NCBI RefSeq assembly: GCF_010499255.1
Contig: NZ_JAAGRN010000001.1
Location: 434,001-498,000, forward strand
Direction of reading: 5' to 3'
DNA: 64,000 bases
Origin: Sheuella amnicola
GTDB taxonomy: Bacteria; Pseudomonadota; Gammaproteobacteria; Burkholderiales; Burkholderiaceae_B
Shown here: positions 19,373 to 27,577 of the stretch, piece after piece
Numbering within the stretch: the first letter of the stretch is position 1
Layout of the letters: each line of letters opens with the position of its first letter
The notes under the pieces: model-generated
Told to the model about the DNA's origin: nothing
Databases searched by the model: none
What the model saw: only the letters and a program-made list of their open reading frames with translations
Made by a program: the position numbers and the translations under genes

Positions 19373-19696
19373 TTAAACCGTGAACGACTCACCACAGCCG
19401 CAGGTAGCTTTTTCGTTCGGATTACGAAACTTGAAGCCTTCGTTCAAACCTTCGCGTGCATAGTCAAGCTCGGTACCATCCAGATAAGACAAGCTTTTAG
19501 GATCTACAAACACCTTTACGCCAAAGCTCTCGAAAATATGATCTTCGGCTGCCTGTTCATCCACATATTCGAGTTTGTATGCCATACCCGAACAACCTGT
19601 TGTACGAACACCCAAACGCAGACCTATTCCACTTCCGCGTTTTTGCAGATATTTGCCGATGTGCTCGGCGGCTTGAGATGTCAAAGTAACTGCCAT
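19373..19696 (-). CDS. iscA: A-type Fe-S carrier IscA
   Basis: A 107-residue A-type iron-sulfur carrier. The three conserved cysteines are Cys35 (TTGCSGMAY) and Cys99 and Cys101 (CGCG near the C-terminus). The ATG at 19696 gives the standard start [13 protein letters not shown]; a longer frame would run into iscU. It is 4 bases downstream of iscU. It is thought to accept clusters from IscU and pass them to apo-proteins. Confidence 0.95.
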   Translation of the reverse strand: MAVTLTSQAAEHIGKYLQKRGSGIGLRLGVRTTGCSGMAYKLEYVDEQAAEDHIFESFGVKVFVDPKSLSYLDGTELDYAREGLNEGFKFRNPNEKATCGCGESFTV

Positions 19697-19700
19697 TTGA

Positions 19701-20084
19701 TTAACCTGCGTGTTTGTTCTTGTAATCTTCGACTGCGGCTTTGATTGCGTCTTCGGCAAGGATCGAACAATGAATCTTAACCGGAGGCAAGGCGAGCTCT
19801 TCAGCGATCTGGGTATTGCGAATATTCAAGGCCTCGTCCAGGGTCTTACCCTTCACCCATTCTGTGACAAGCGAACTTGAAGCGATGGCTGAACCACAAC
19901 CATACGTTTTAAAGCGCGCATCTTCAATGATGCCGTTGTCATTCACGCGAATCTGCAATTTCATCACATCGCCGCAAGCGGGCGCACCAACCATTCCGGT
20001 GCCAACCTGGTCGTCACCCTTATCAAAGGTTCCAACGTTACGGGGATTTTCATAGTGGTCAAGAACTTTGTCGCTGTAAGCCAT
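19701..20084 (-). CDS. iscU: Fe-S cluster scaffold IscU
   Basis: A 127-residue scaffold on which the iron-sulfur cluster is built. Cluster ligands Cys37 (GAPACGDV), Cys63 (YGCGSA) and Cys106 ([10 protein letters not shown]) are present, as is the HscA-binding motif LPPVK at 99-103 and Asp39. It starts 22 bases after iscS ends. Length matches E. coli IscU (128). Confidence 0.97.
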   Translation of the reverse strand: MAYSDKVLDHYENPRNVGTFDKGDDQVGTGMVGAPACGDVMKLQIRVNDNGIIEDARFKTYGCGSAIASSSLVTEWVKGKTLDEALNIRNTQIAEELALPPVKIHCSILAEDAIKAAVEDYKNKHAG

Positions 20085-20106
20085 GATATTTCTCCAAGCT
20101 ATTGGT

Positions 20107-21318
20107 TTAGTGGGCTGCCCACTGAACCGTATTCAAATCAATGCCTTCTTTGGCCATTTCCCACAAAGGGGACATATCGCGAAGTTTTCCAACGCGAGCC
20201 TTGAGAAGATCGACAGCAAAATCGATTTGCTCGATCGTAGTGAATCGACCGATCGTAAAACGGATTGAGCTGTGCGCCAGTTCGTCATTGCGGCCCAGGG
20301 CACGAAGCACATAGGAAGGTTCAAGACTGGCGGACGTACATGCCGAACCGCTCGAAACAGCAAGCTCCTTGATAGCCATGATGAGCGATTCGCCCTCGAC
20401 ATAATTGAAGCTGACGTTCAGGTTGTGTGGCACGCGATGCTCAAGATCACCATTAAGATAAACCTCTTCTATCTGGGAAAGACCAGCCCATAAACGATCG
20501 CGCAGCATGCGGATGCGTTCGTTTTCGGTCGCCATTTCCACCTTTGCAAGTGCGAACGCTTCACCCATTCCGACAATTTGATGCGTAGCCAATGTACCCG
20601 AGCGAAAACCGCGTTCGTGACCACCGCCATGCATTTGAGCTTCAATGCGGATGCGCGGCTTGCGGCGCACATACAAAGCGCCGATGCCTTTAGGCCCGTA
20701 TGTCTTGTGAGCACAAAATGACATCAGATCGACTTTCAGCTTTTGCAAGTCGATATCGACCTTTCCGGTTGCCTGTGCCGAATCGACGTGAAAAATAATG
20801 TTTTTGCTACGACAGATTTCTCCGATCGTTTCAATGTCCTGAATCACACCGATTTCGTTATTGACGAACATCACCGAAACCAGAACGGTATCCGGACGGA
20901 TGGCAGCCTTAAACGCTTCCAGATCGATCAAGCCATTTTCCTGAACATCAAGATAGGTGACTTCAAAACCATGACGTTCAAGTTCACGGCAAGGATCAAG
21001 CACGGCCTTGTGCTCGGTCTTGACGGTAATGATGTGCTTGCCACGCTCGGCATAGAAGCCTGCGGCTCCTTTGATTGCAAGGTTGTTAGATTCGGTTGCA
21101 CCGGAAGTCCAGATGATTTCTCGCGGGTCGGCGTTGACAAGAGCCGCGACCTGCTCGCGCGCGCGTTCAACCGCGGCTTCAGCCTCCCACCCGTACGCAT
21201 GGCTTCGGGATGCGGGATTACCCGCATGCTCGTATAGCCAAGGCACCATCTTGTCGACTACACGCGGATCTACTGGCGTGGTTGCGGAGTAATCGAAATA
21301 AATAGGACGCGACGACAT
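20107..21318 (-). CDS. iscS: cysteine desulfurase IscS
   Basis: A 403-residue PLP-dependent cysteine desulfurase that provides sulfur for cluster assembly and tRNA thiolation. PLP lysine is Lys205 ([11 protein letters not shown]) and the persulfide-carrying Cys327 lies in [10 protein letters not shown]. The ATG at 21318 gives the standard start [20 protein letters not shown]; a frame open to 21357 would add 13 residues. The gene follows iscR after 50 bases with no terminator, in the usual isc order. Confidence 0.97.
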   Translation of the reverse strand: MSSRPIYFDYSATTPVDPRVVDKMVPWLYEHAGNPASRSHAYGWEAEAAVERAREQVAALVNADPREIIWTSGATESNNLAIKGAAGFYAERGKHIITVKTEHKAVLDPCRELERHGFEVTYLDVQENGLIDLEAFKAAIRPDTVLVSVMFVNNEIGVIQDIETIGEICRSKNIIFHVDSAQATGKVDIDLQKLKVDLMSFCAHKTYGPKGIGALYVRRKPRIRIEAQMHGGGHERGFRSGTLATHQIVGMGEAFALAKVEMATENERIRMLRDRLWAGLSQIEEVYLNGDLEHRVPHNLNVSFNYVEGESLIMAIKELAVSSGSACTSASLEPSYVLRALGRNDELAHSSIRFTIGRFTTIEQIDFAVDLLKARVGKLRDMSPLWEMAKEGIDLNTVQWAAH

Positions 21319-21368
21319 AAATGACTCCAGAATTTCAACTAATTGATTCAAATGCAAAAACGAATAAT

Positions 21369-21872
21369 TTAAGCAGCCACAGAGACAGGTTTGCCGGGCA
21401 CATTCACCCGCACGCCGTTTACACTGGCGGAGGAAGACTCCTGCAATTGACGCATGCGCTGTTGGTCAACCAGATCCTGCAAAGAAACCGAATCGAGAAA
21501 ATCAACCATCTTACGATTGAGGGCCGACCAAAGCTCATGCGTCATGCAGACGCCCGGCTTACCATCGGTACCGCTTGTACATTCGCTTTTGCCACCGCAA
21601 TTGGTTGCGTCTAAGGGCTCATCGACGGCAAAAATAATGTCGGCAACCGTAATGTTGCGAGCCAGGCGAGCCAGAGTATAGCCACCACCTGGGCCACGCA
21701 CGCTTTCGACAAGTTCATGGCGTCTGAGCTTGCCGAACAACTGCTCCAGATATGACAGGGAAATATTTTGGCGCTGACTGATTGCAGATAAAGTAACCGG
21801 ACCGCCCTGCTGGCGCAGCGCCAAATCGATCATTGCGGTTACTGCGAATCGTCCTTTTGTGGTGAGTCTCAT
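21369..21872 (-). CDS. iscR: Rrf2-family Fe-S regulator IscR
   Basis: A 167-residue Rrf2 regulator that represses the isc operon when it carries a 2Fe-2S cluster. The winged-helix DNA-binding region begins [19 protein letters not shown], with [20 protein letters not shown] as recognition part. Cluster ligands are Cys92, Cys98, Cys109 and His112. The spacing between the second and third Cys is 10 residues, against 5 in E. coli. It is the first gene of the isc operon. A type-1 IscR site lies 62 bases upstream, consistent with autoregulation. Confidence 0.95.
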   Translation of the reverse strand: MRLTTKGRFAVTAMIDLALRQQGGPVTLSAISQRQNISLSYLEQLFGKLRRHELVESVRGPGGGYTLARLARNITVADIIFAVDEPLDATNCGGKSECTSGTDGKPGVCMTHELWSALNRKMVDFLDSVSLQDLVDQQRMRQLQESSSASVNGVRVNVPGKPVSVAA

Positions 21873-21933
21873 GACATCATCCTTTTCAAAATACGTCAGG
21901 TCTTGGATACCCCGGAAAGGGTTGACAGCATGC

Positions 21934-21958
21934 TTACCCGACTAAACAACTCAAGTAT
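21934..21958 (-). promoter_or_regulatory. type-1 IscR binding site upstream of iscR
   Basis: A 25-bp near-palindrome matches 21 of 25 positions of the E. coli type-1 IscR consensus by my alignment, including the GACT and TAT blocks. On the minus strand a -10-like TATACT (21958-21953) overlaps one end. The rest of the 306-base gap between iscR and the phosphatase gene holds this site and a terminator at 22074-22104; nothing else is evident. Confidence 0.75.
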
Positions 21959-22073
21959 AACTAATTCCCGAGCAATTTGCTAGGATTTAGTTTCAACTTT
22001 CAACATTCAGATGCATTTTTTGCACATACAAGACACTGGATAGGCCGCACTGGCGGGACGCAAAAGGAAAAGA

Positions 22074-22104
22074 CAAAAAAAACCGCGCAATAGCGCGGTT
22101 TTTA
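22074..22104 (-). terminator. intrinsic terminator of the tyrosine phosphatase gene
   Basis: Stem CCGCGC (22083-22088) and GCGCGG (22093-22098) with a 4-base loop, extended by A-T pairs. Eight A residues precede it on the plus strand and five T residues follow it, so on the minus strand the hairpin is followed by eight U. It lies 75 bases after the phosphatase stop and before the divergent-facing iscR promoter region. Confidence 0.88.
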
Positions 22105-22178
22105 GCAATATTGAAGCAACGGGCACAACATGTACTGACAATACTCTACGCTACCCGAAACTTCAAAAGCTGGATACT

Positions 22179-22670
22179 TTAAGCGGCCTGATATTGAGTC
22201 GCACGCTTACGAACAAGCTCGAGAACGCCTTGGCATGAATCCTCAAGGTAATCGAGAACCTTGCCAAAACCTTCCGGACCACCGTAGTAAGGATCTGGAA
22301 CGGTTGCTTCTTCGAATTCGTTGGCAAAACGCATCAACAGCATGAGTTTGTGCTGGTGCTGTTTGGGGCACTGTTGCTGCAAGGCAGCAAGGTTTTCCCA
22401 ATCCATCGCCAGGATCATATCGAACTCACGAAAATCCTCGGGCGTGACTTGACGCGCTTCGGTGCGGGTGATTTCGTAGCCGCGTTTTTTCGCAGCCGCG
22501 AGTGCGCGCGCATCAGGCGCTTCACCAACGTGAAAGCTGTGTGTGCCGGCAGAGTCGACACCGACAACATCCGAGAGGCCGGCATCATTAATTAGGTGGC
22601 GGAACACGCCTTCAGCACTGGGCGACCGGCAAATATTGCCCATGCATACGAAGAGTACTTTTGTCATCAT
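22179..22670 (-). CDS. low-molecular-weight protein tyrosine phosphatase
   Basis: A 163-residue cytoplasmic phosphatase. The P-loop CX5R is VCMGNICRSPSAEG with Cys9 as nucleophile and Arg15; the general acid Asp lies in DPYYGGPEGF. Two adjacent ATGs (22670 and 22667) are possible starts. Family members dephosphorylate protein tyrosines; some regulate exopolysaccharide kinases, but no polysaccharide gene is near. It stands alone, with an intrinsic terminator downstream and a very AT-rich region upstream. Confidence 0.9.
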   Translation of the reverse strand: MMTKVLFVCMGNICRSPSAEGVFRHLINDAGLSDVVGVDSAGTHSFHVGEAPDARALAAAKKRGYEITRTEARQVTPEDFREFDMILAMDWENLAALQQQCPKQHQHKLMLLMRFANEFEEATVPDPYYGGPEGFGKVLDYLEDSCQGVLELVRKRATQYQAA

Positions 22671-22707
22671 GGTGCATAGTGTGAGGGAAAACCCGTAAGA
22701 TGTCCAG

Positions 22708-22870
22708 CTTTTTTTTAAAAGGATGAGAAGAATTTTAGAATATTTTTTAAATTAAAAAATATCAATAAAAACATGTAAATAAGTTAAATATTTAAAATTA
22801 AAGTTAAGAAAAAAAGAAGCAAAAAAGAATAAAAATTTAAATTTGTGCAATGCAACTGTGTTATTTTTGA
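22708..22870. other. extremely AT-rich intergenic tract
   Basis: Between uvrB and the phosphatase gene about 160 bases are almost all A and T (long runs of A, TTTAAATTAAAA-like blocks), in strong contrast to neighbours near 50% GC. No reading frame of use, no tRNA-like fold and no clear hairpin is seen. It would lie upstream of the phosphatase gene and downstream of uvrB. It could be an UP-element-rich promoter or a nucleoid-protein binding site. Confidence 0.6.
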
Positions 22871-22908
22871 CACGAACAGTGCACCGCAACAATGCAAACA
22901 ATGTGCTA

Positions 22909-24933
22909 TCAGGCACCGGAAAGAAGCACGCGCTCTTTCAAGGACTTAAGTGCATCGCGCGCCGCCGCCGCCTGCTCGAACTCAAGATTGCGGGCATGAT
23001 CAAGCATCAACTTTTCGAGTCGCTTGAATTCACGGGCCAAGGCCTTCTCATCGCCCAGCAATGCATCAGAAAACTCGTCAGACGACTGTTTCTCGGCTAC
23101 CGGCGCCACAATACCGTCTATCAGCTCCCTTACCGCCTTGCGAACGCTGCGCGCCTCAATACCGTGTTGTTCGTTAAACAACAATTGCTTTTCACGGCGA
23201 CGCTCTGTCTCATCCATCGCACGCTTCATCGAGTCAGTCACACGGTCGGCATACAAAATCGCGCGACCGTTCAAATTGCGTGCGGCCCGGCCAATTGTTT
23301 GTATCAGACTGCGATCGGATCGCAAAAATCCCTCTTTGTCTGCATCCAGAATGGCAACGAGCGAAACTTCGGGTATGTCCAGGCCCTCGCGCAGCAGGTT
23401 GATGCCAACGAGCACATCGAATACACCCAAACGCAAATCCCGAATAATTTCCACTCGCTCGACTGTATCAATATCCGAATGCAAATAACGGACGCGTTGA
23501 CCATTTTCGGTCAAATAATCCGTTAAATCCTCGGCCATGCGTTTGGTCAGGGTCGTGACAAGGACACGCTCTTGCTGGGCAACCCGCAGCTTAATCTCGC
23601 CTAGCAGGTCATCGACCTGGGTCCTTGCTGATCTGACCTCGACAACGGGATCAACCAATCCGGTCGGGCGCACAACCTGCTCGACAACCTGGCCTGCGAG
23701 CGCCTGCTCGTAATTGCCCGGAGTGGCCGAGACGAATACGCACTGGCGCATTCTGGCCTCGAACTCCTCCATTTTGAGTGGACGGTTGTCCATGGCCGAA
23801 GGCAATCTGAACCCGTATGTCACCAGCGTTTCTTTGCGCGCGCGGTCCCCACGATACATGCCCGCCAACTGACCGGTCATGACATGGCTTTCGTCGATGA
23901 ACATGAGCGCGTCGGCAGGCAAATAATCAATAAGCGTCGGGGGAGGCTCACCAGGTGCAGCTCCCGATAAATGCCGCGAGTAGTTTTCAATACCCTTGCA
24001 GAAACCGAGTTCTGCAAGCATTTCCAGGTCGAATCGTGTGCGTTGCTCAATACGTTGCGCCTCGACAAGCTTGCCGTTGTCGACAAAAAACTTGACCCTT
24101 TCGCGCAACTCTTGTTTGATGGTTTCAATAGCACGCATCACCGTATCGCGAGGAGTCACATAGTGCGAGCCGGGATAAACGGTAAAACGGGGAACCTTCT
24201 GACGAACTTTGCCTGTCAGCGGATCAAATAACTCCAGACTTTCGACCTCGTCGTCGAACAACGATAGGCGCAACGCTAATTCAGCGCTTTCAGCAGGAAA
24301 GATATCGATGGTTTCACCCCGTGCGCGAAACGTACCGCGGGTGAACTCGACATCATTGCGTTCGTATTGCATGGCAACCAGGCGAGCCAATATCTCGCGC
24401 CGCGAAATACGATCTCCGGTGCGCAAGATCAGCACCATCGCATGGTAATCCCCCGGGTTACCAATACCGTAAATACACGATACGGTTCCGACGATAATGG
24501 TGTCGCGCCTTTCAAGCAGACTTTTAGTGGCGGACAGCCGCATCTGTTCGATGTGTTCATTGATGGACGAATCCTTTTCAATAAAAAGATCGCGCGTCGG
24601 AACATATGCTTCAGGCTGGTAGTAATCGTAGTACGACACGAAATACTCGACCGCATTCTTCGGAAAGAACTCGCGCATTTCAGCGTAGAGTTGCGCAGCA
24701 AGCGTTTTGTTTGGAGCAAGCACCAGAGCCGGCCGCCCCAATCTGGCAATCACGTTTGCCATCGTGAAAGTTTTACCCGATCCGGTCACGCCCAACAGGG
24801 TTTGGTGCATCAAACCATCGCGGATCCCCTCTTCCAGAAGTTCGATTGCGCGCGGCTGATCCCCTGCCGGCGGGTAAGGCTGATACAGGTGAAAAGGGCT
24901 ATCGGGATAATCGACAAAGACAGGCTCGGTCAT
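22909..24933 (-). CDS. uvrB: UvrABC excinuclease subunit B
   Basis: A 674-residue DNA damage recognition helicase-like subunit of nucleotide excision repair. Walker A is [16 protein letters not shown], the beta-hairpin region is [14 protein letters not shown], the DEAD-like box is FIDESHVM, and the C-terminal UVR domain binding UvrC is [20 protein letters not shown]. The ATG at 24933 gives the usual start; an upstream frame to 24987 adds 18 unrelated residues. No LexA box is apparent in the 59 bases shared with the divergent aminotransferase gene. Confidence 0.96.
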   Translation of the reverse strand: MTEPVFVDYPDSPFHLYQPYPPAGDQPRAIELLEEGIRDGLMHQTLLGVTGSGKTFTMANVIARLGRPALVLAPNKTLAAQLYAEMREFFPKNAVEYFVSYYDYYQPEAYVPTRDLFIEKDSSINEHIEQMRLSATKSLLERRDTIIVGTVSCIYGIGNPGDYHAMVLILRTGDRISRREILARLVAMQYERNDVEFTRGTFRARGETIDIFPAESAELALRLSLFDDEVESLELFDPLTGKVRQKVPRFTVYPGSHYVTPRDTVMRAIETIKQELRERVKFFVDNGKLVEAQRIEQRTRFDLEMLAELGFCKGIENYSRHLSGAAPGEPPPTLIDYLPADALMFIDESHVMTGQLAGMYRGDRARKETLVTYGFRLPSAMDNRPLKMEEFEARMRQCVFVSATPGNYEQALAGQVVEQVVRPTGLVDPVVEVRSARTQVDDLLGEIKLRVAQQERVLVTTLTKRMAEDLTDYLTENGQRVRYLHSDIDTVERVEIIRDLRLGVFDVLVGINLLREGLDIPEVSLVAILDADKEGFLRSDRSLIQTIGRAARNLNGRAILYADRVTDSMKRAMDETERRREKQLLFNEQHGIEARSVRKAVRELIDGIVAPVAEKQSSDEFSDALLGDEKALAREFKRLEKLMLDHARNLEFEQAAAARDALKSLKERVLLSGA

Positions 24934-24946
24934 GCTAGACTTGTTC

Positions 24947-24971
24947 GGGTAAACCCCGCATTGGGTAAACC
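24947..24971. repeat. 9-bp direct repeat in the uvrB-aminotransferase divergent region
   Basis: GGGTAAACC occurs at 24947-24955 and again at 24963-24971, spaced 16 bases start to start, inside the 59-base divergent intergenic region. It could be an operator for one or both genes; no regulator is known. Confidence 0.45.
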
Positions 24972-24992
24972 ACTCATTATCTCTCAAAAACC

Positions 24993-26198
24993 ATGAGCAC
25001 CCTCTTCCAATCCGTTGAACTCGCCCCTCGTGATCCCATTCTTGGCCTGAATGAACAATTCAATGCCGATACCCGCCCCAACAAGGTCAACCTGGGCGTT
25101 GGCGTTTATTACGACGACAAAGGCCGCATTCCCCTCCTGCAAGCGGTGCATGAGGCCGAAGTCGCACGCGTGCAGGCATCGGCGGCACGGGGTTACCTGC
25201 CCATAGAAGGGATCGCCGGATACAACAAGGGTGCACAAGAGCTCGTGCTCGGCAAAAACTCTCCTCTCATTGCGCAGGGTCGTGCATTGACCATGCAAGC
25301 TCTAGGCGGCACCGGTGCACTCAAGATCGGCGCTGATTTCCTGAAACAACTTGTTCCGAATGCCAAGGTCGCAATCAGTAACCCAAGCTGGGAAAATCAT
25401 CGTGCGCTTTTCGAGCGTGCCGGCTTTGAAGTCGTTAACTATCCCTACTACGACCCTGCAACCCATGGCCTGGATTTCAAGGCGATGATTGATTATCTGC
25501 GCAATCTGCCTGCGCAATCCATCGTTGTTTTACACGCTTGCTGCCATAACCCGACCGGTGTCGATGCCACCACCGAGCAGTGGCGCGAAATTGCCGAAGT
25601 CGTCAAAAAAGGCGATTTGATCCCCTTCCTGGACATTGCCTATCAGGGGTTTGGCGACGGACTGGAACCCGATGCCACGGCCGTGCGTCTTTTTGCCGAG
25701 CAAGACATGACTATGTTCATCAGCTCGTCTTTTTCAAAATCATTTTCACTTTACGGCGAACGTGTCGGCGCCTTGACCATTGTCACCGGCAGCAAAGACG
25801 AATCAAACCGGGTACTCAGCCAGGTCAAGCGTGTCATCCGCACCAACTATTCAAATCCGCCCACTCACGGCGGCACAATCGTGTCGATGGTACTGAATGA
25901 TCCCAAGCTTTTCGCACTCTGGGACAAGGAGCTCGGGCAAATGCGCGATCGCATTCGTCTCATGCGCACCCAGCTGGTCGACAAGCTCAAAGAATACGGC
26001 GTTCAGCAAGACTTTAACTTCGTCAAAGCCCAACGCGGAATGTTCTCCTATTCGGGAATGACTTCAGCTCAGGTGGACCGTCTGCGCGAAGAGCATGGCA
26101 TCTACGCTGTCAGTAGCGGCCGCATATGCGTTGCCGCCCTGAATAGCGGCAATATTGACGCCGTGGCCAAAGCCATTGCAGCAGTGTTGAAAGGCTAA
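24993..26198 (+). CDS. tyrB: aromatic-amino-acid / aspartate aminotransferase
   Basis: A 401-residue class I PLP-dependent aminotransferase. The family start is [43 protein letters not shown] and the PLP lysine in [16 protein letters not shown] are all present, and the C-terminal Arg for substrate carboxylate lies in [11 protein letters not shown]. It exchanges amino groups between glutamate and aromatic or aspartate keto acids. AspC and TyrB cannot be separated by eye; the gene next to uvrB is usually called tyrB in related bacteria. It ends at a strong terminator. Confidence 0.88.
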   Translation: MSTLFQSVELAPRDPILGLNEQFNADTRPNKVNLGVGVYYDDKGRIPLLQAVHEAEVARVQASAARGYLPIEGIAGYNKGAQELVLGKNSPLIAQGRALTMQALGGTGALKIGADFLKQLVPNAKVAISNPSWENHRALFERAGFEVVNYPYYDPATHGLDFKAMIDYLRNLPAQSIVVLHACCHNPTGVDATTEQWREIAEVVKKGDLIPFLDIAYQGFGDGLEPDATAVRLFAEQDMTMFISSSFSKSFSLYGERVGALTIVTGSKDESNRVLSQVKRVIRTNYSNPPTHGGTIVSMVLNDPKLFALWDKELGQMRDRIRLMRTQLVDKLKEYGVQQDFNFVKAQRGMFSYSGMTSAQVDRLREEHGIYAVSSGRICVAALNSGNIDAVAKAIAAVLKG

Positions 26199-26244
26199 TA
26201 CATCCCTTACACGGCGAATTTAACAACGCCTATTGCCGTAACCA

Positions 26245-26280
26245 AACAGCTCGTTTCATAACGAGCTGTTTTTTTATTTT
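26245..26280 (+). terminator. strong intrinsic terminator after the aminotransferase gene
   Basis: An 11-bp perfect stem AACAGCTCGTT/AACGAGCTGTT with a TCAT loop (26245-26270) is followed by a long T tract to about 26283. It separates the aminotransferase gene from the lexA promoter, whose -35 box begins immediately after. Confidence 0.93.
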
Positions 26281-26284
26281 TTTG

Positions 26285-26313
26285 TTGCCATTTAAAAAAT
26301 ACTGGTTCAAAAT
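26285..26313 (+). promoter_or_regulatory. lexA promoter
   Basis: TTGCCA (26285-26290) and CAAAAT (26308-26313) are separated by 17 bases. Both differ modestly from the sigma70 consensus. The -10 box lies inside the first LexA box, and the start of transcription falls near the second. Confidence 0.6.
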
Positions 26314-26334
26314 ACAGCCTGTATATATAAACAG
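26302..26334 (+). promoter_or_regulatory. two tandem LexA (SOS) boxes upstream of lexA
   Basis: Box 2 at 26319-26334 is CTGTATATATAAACAG, a full match to CTGT-N8-ACAG with an AT-rich centre. Box 1 at 26302-26317 is CTGGTTCAAAATACAG, with one mismatch. They are 17 bases apart start to start and overlap the -10 region and transcription start. Two boxes before lexA resemble E. coli and imply autorepression. Confidence 0.88.
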
Positions 26335-26350
26335 CACCATGAAGGGCGCC

Positions 26351-27133
26351 ATGGATATCAAACTGACCGATCGTCAACAGCAAATTCTTGAATTGATTCG
26401 CCAAGCGGTCGTCAATACCGGATTTCCACCAACTCGTGCCGAAATTGCTCAAACGCTGGGATTTAAATCCGCAAATGCCGCCGAAGATCATCTTCGTGCT
26501 CTCGCAAAAAAAGGCATGATTGAACTGACTGCCGGCGCCTCGCGTGGCATTAGGCTGACCGAAAGCGCACAGGCCTTTTTTGCCGATTCGGATAGTGGGT
26601 TCGAGGATGTTTATCGAGACACCTACGATCCGACTTATGAACACTCCAATGACTCACTTATTGATCAAGTTGAGACCGTAAATCGCAAAAAACAGTCGGG
26701 ACAACGCCAAACGCCCAAAATGCGCGATCTGCCCGGCGCTGGAAACATGCTGCTTCCTTTAGTTGGTCGTGTTGCTGCCGGATTCCCGATCCTCGCAACA
26801 GAGAATATCGAAACTGAACTCAGCGTTGATCCCAACATGTTTGCACAGGCTCCCGACTATCTTCTTAAAGTCAAAGGGCTTAGCATGCGTGATGTGGGCA
26901 TTCTGGATGGTGATTTGCTTGCCATCAAAAAAACGTCTGAGGCTCGTGATGGTGAAATCGTTGTCGCCCGCATCGATGACGAAGTGACTGTCAAACGCCT
27001 TAGTAAAAAAGGCACGACCATCAAACTGCTACCTGAAAACCCTGACTTCGAACCCATAGTGATTAAACCCGGTCAGGACTTCTCACTTGAAGGCATCGCT
27101 CTAGGATTGATTCGCAACACGCCCTTGCATTAA
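26351..27133 (+). CDS. lexA: SOS repressor LexA with a long interdomain linker
   Basis: LexA represses SOS genes and cleaves itself when RecA filaments form. The winged-helix domain is residues 1-72 ([31 protein letters not shown]). The self-cleavage site is Ala143-Gly144 (VAAGFP), and the catalytic pair is Ser178 (KGLSMRD) and Lys215 (TVKRLS). Cleavage-to-Ser and Ser-to-Lys distances equal those of E. coli LexA (35 and 37 residues). However, the protein has 260 residues against 202, because residues about 74-132, rich in acidic and polar residues, form an extra linker segment of some 55-60 residues. The ATG at 26351 has an AAGGG element upstream; 26339 is an alternative. Confidence 0.94.
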   Translation: MDIKLTDRQQQILELIRQAVVNTGFPPTRAEIAQTLGFKSANAAEDHLRALAKKGMIELTAGASRGIRLTESAQAFFADSDSGFEDVYRDTYDPTYEHSNDSLIDQVETVNRKKQSGQRQTPKMRDLPGAGNMLLPLVGRVAAGFPILATENIETELSVDPNMFAQAPDYLLKVKGLSMRDVGILDGDLLAIKKTSEARDGEIVVARIDDEVTVKRLSKKGTTIKLLPENPDFEPIVIKPGQDFSLEGIALGLIRNTPLH

Positions 27134-27135
27134 AC

Positions 27136-27169
27136 GGATGACGGGCTACCCTACGACTCTACCCGTCAT
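27136..27169. terminator. hairpin between convergent lexA and hslR
   Basis: An 8-bp perfect stem ATGACGGG (27138-27145) / CCCGTCAT (27162-27169) with a 16-base loop. The right arm lies in the last codons of the Hsp15-like gene. There is no U tract on either side, so termination activity is uncertain. Confidence 0.35.
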
Positions 27170-27554
27170 ATCCTCTTAGATTTTGCAAAGCTCGTCTATT
27201 GCGCTTAGTCGGTCTGCCAGCTATTTCATGCGAAGGCTCGGAATAAAACCTTCTTCTCTCTGCCAACGTTTGCTTGTTGAGCAAACTCTCCGGCGTTTCT
27301 TCATAAAGTAATTTCGCCAGTGGAGCCGATCGTCTCGTCTCTGATACAGCCCGAACAAAAAGCTCGGTTTTTTCTTGCTCTCGAACGATAAGCAGACGGT
27401 CACCTACGCGTATTGCACGCGCAGGTTTCGCTCTATCTCCATTTACCTGAACGCGTCCCATCTCAATCGCATTGCTAGCAATCGTTCGGGACTTGTAAAA
27501 ACGTGCAGCCCAGAGCCATTTGTCCAATCGAACACTGACTTCAGGAAACTCCAT
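27159..27554 (-). CDS. hslR: S4-domain RNA-binding protein, Hsp15 (HslR) family
   Basis: A 131-residue protein with an S4 RNA-binding domain (about residues 8-65: VRLDKWLWAARFYKSRTIA, GRVQVNG, ARAIRVGD) and a basic C-terminal tail with several Arg and Lys. Hsp15 binds the 50S subunit carrying a stalled peptidyl-tRNA and helps recycle it after heat shock. It starts 24 bases after lon ends on the same strand, which fits a protein quality-control operon. Family firm; heat-shock role inferred from E. coli. Confidence 0.85.
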   Translation of the reverse strand: MEFPEVSVRLDKWLWAARFYKSRTIASNAIEMGRVQVNGDRAKPARAIRVGDRLLIVREQEKTELFVRAVSETRRSAPLAKLLYEETPESLLNKQTLAERRRFYSEPSHEIAGRPTKRNRRALQNLRGYDG

Positions 27555-27577
27555 GCCGCACGCAATCCCTAGCTTGC

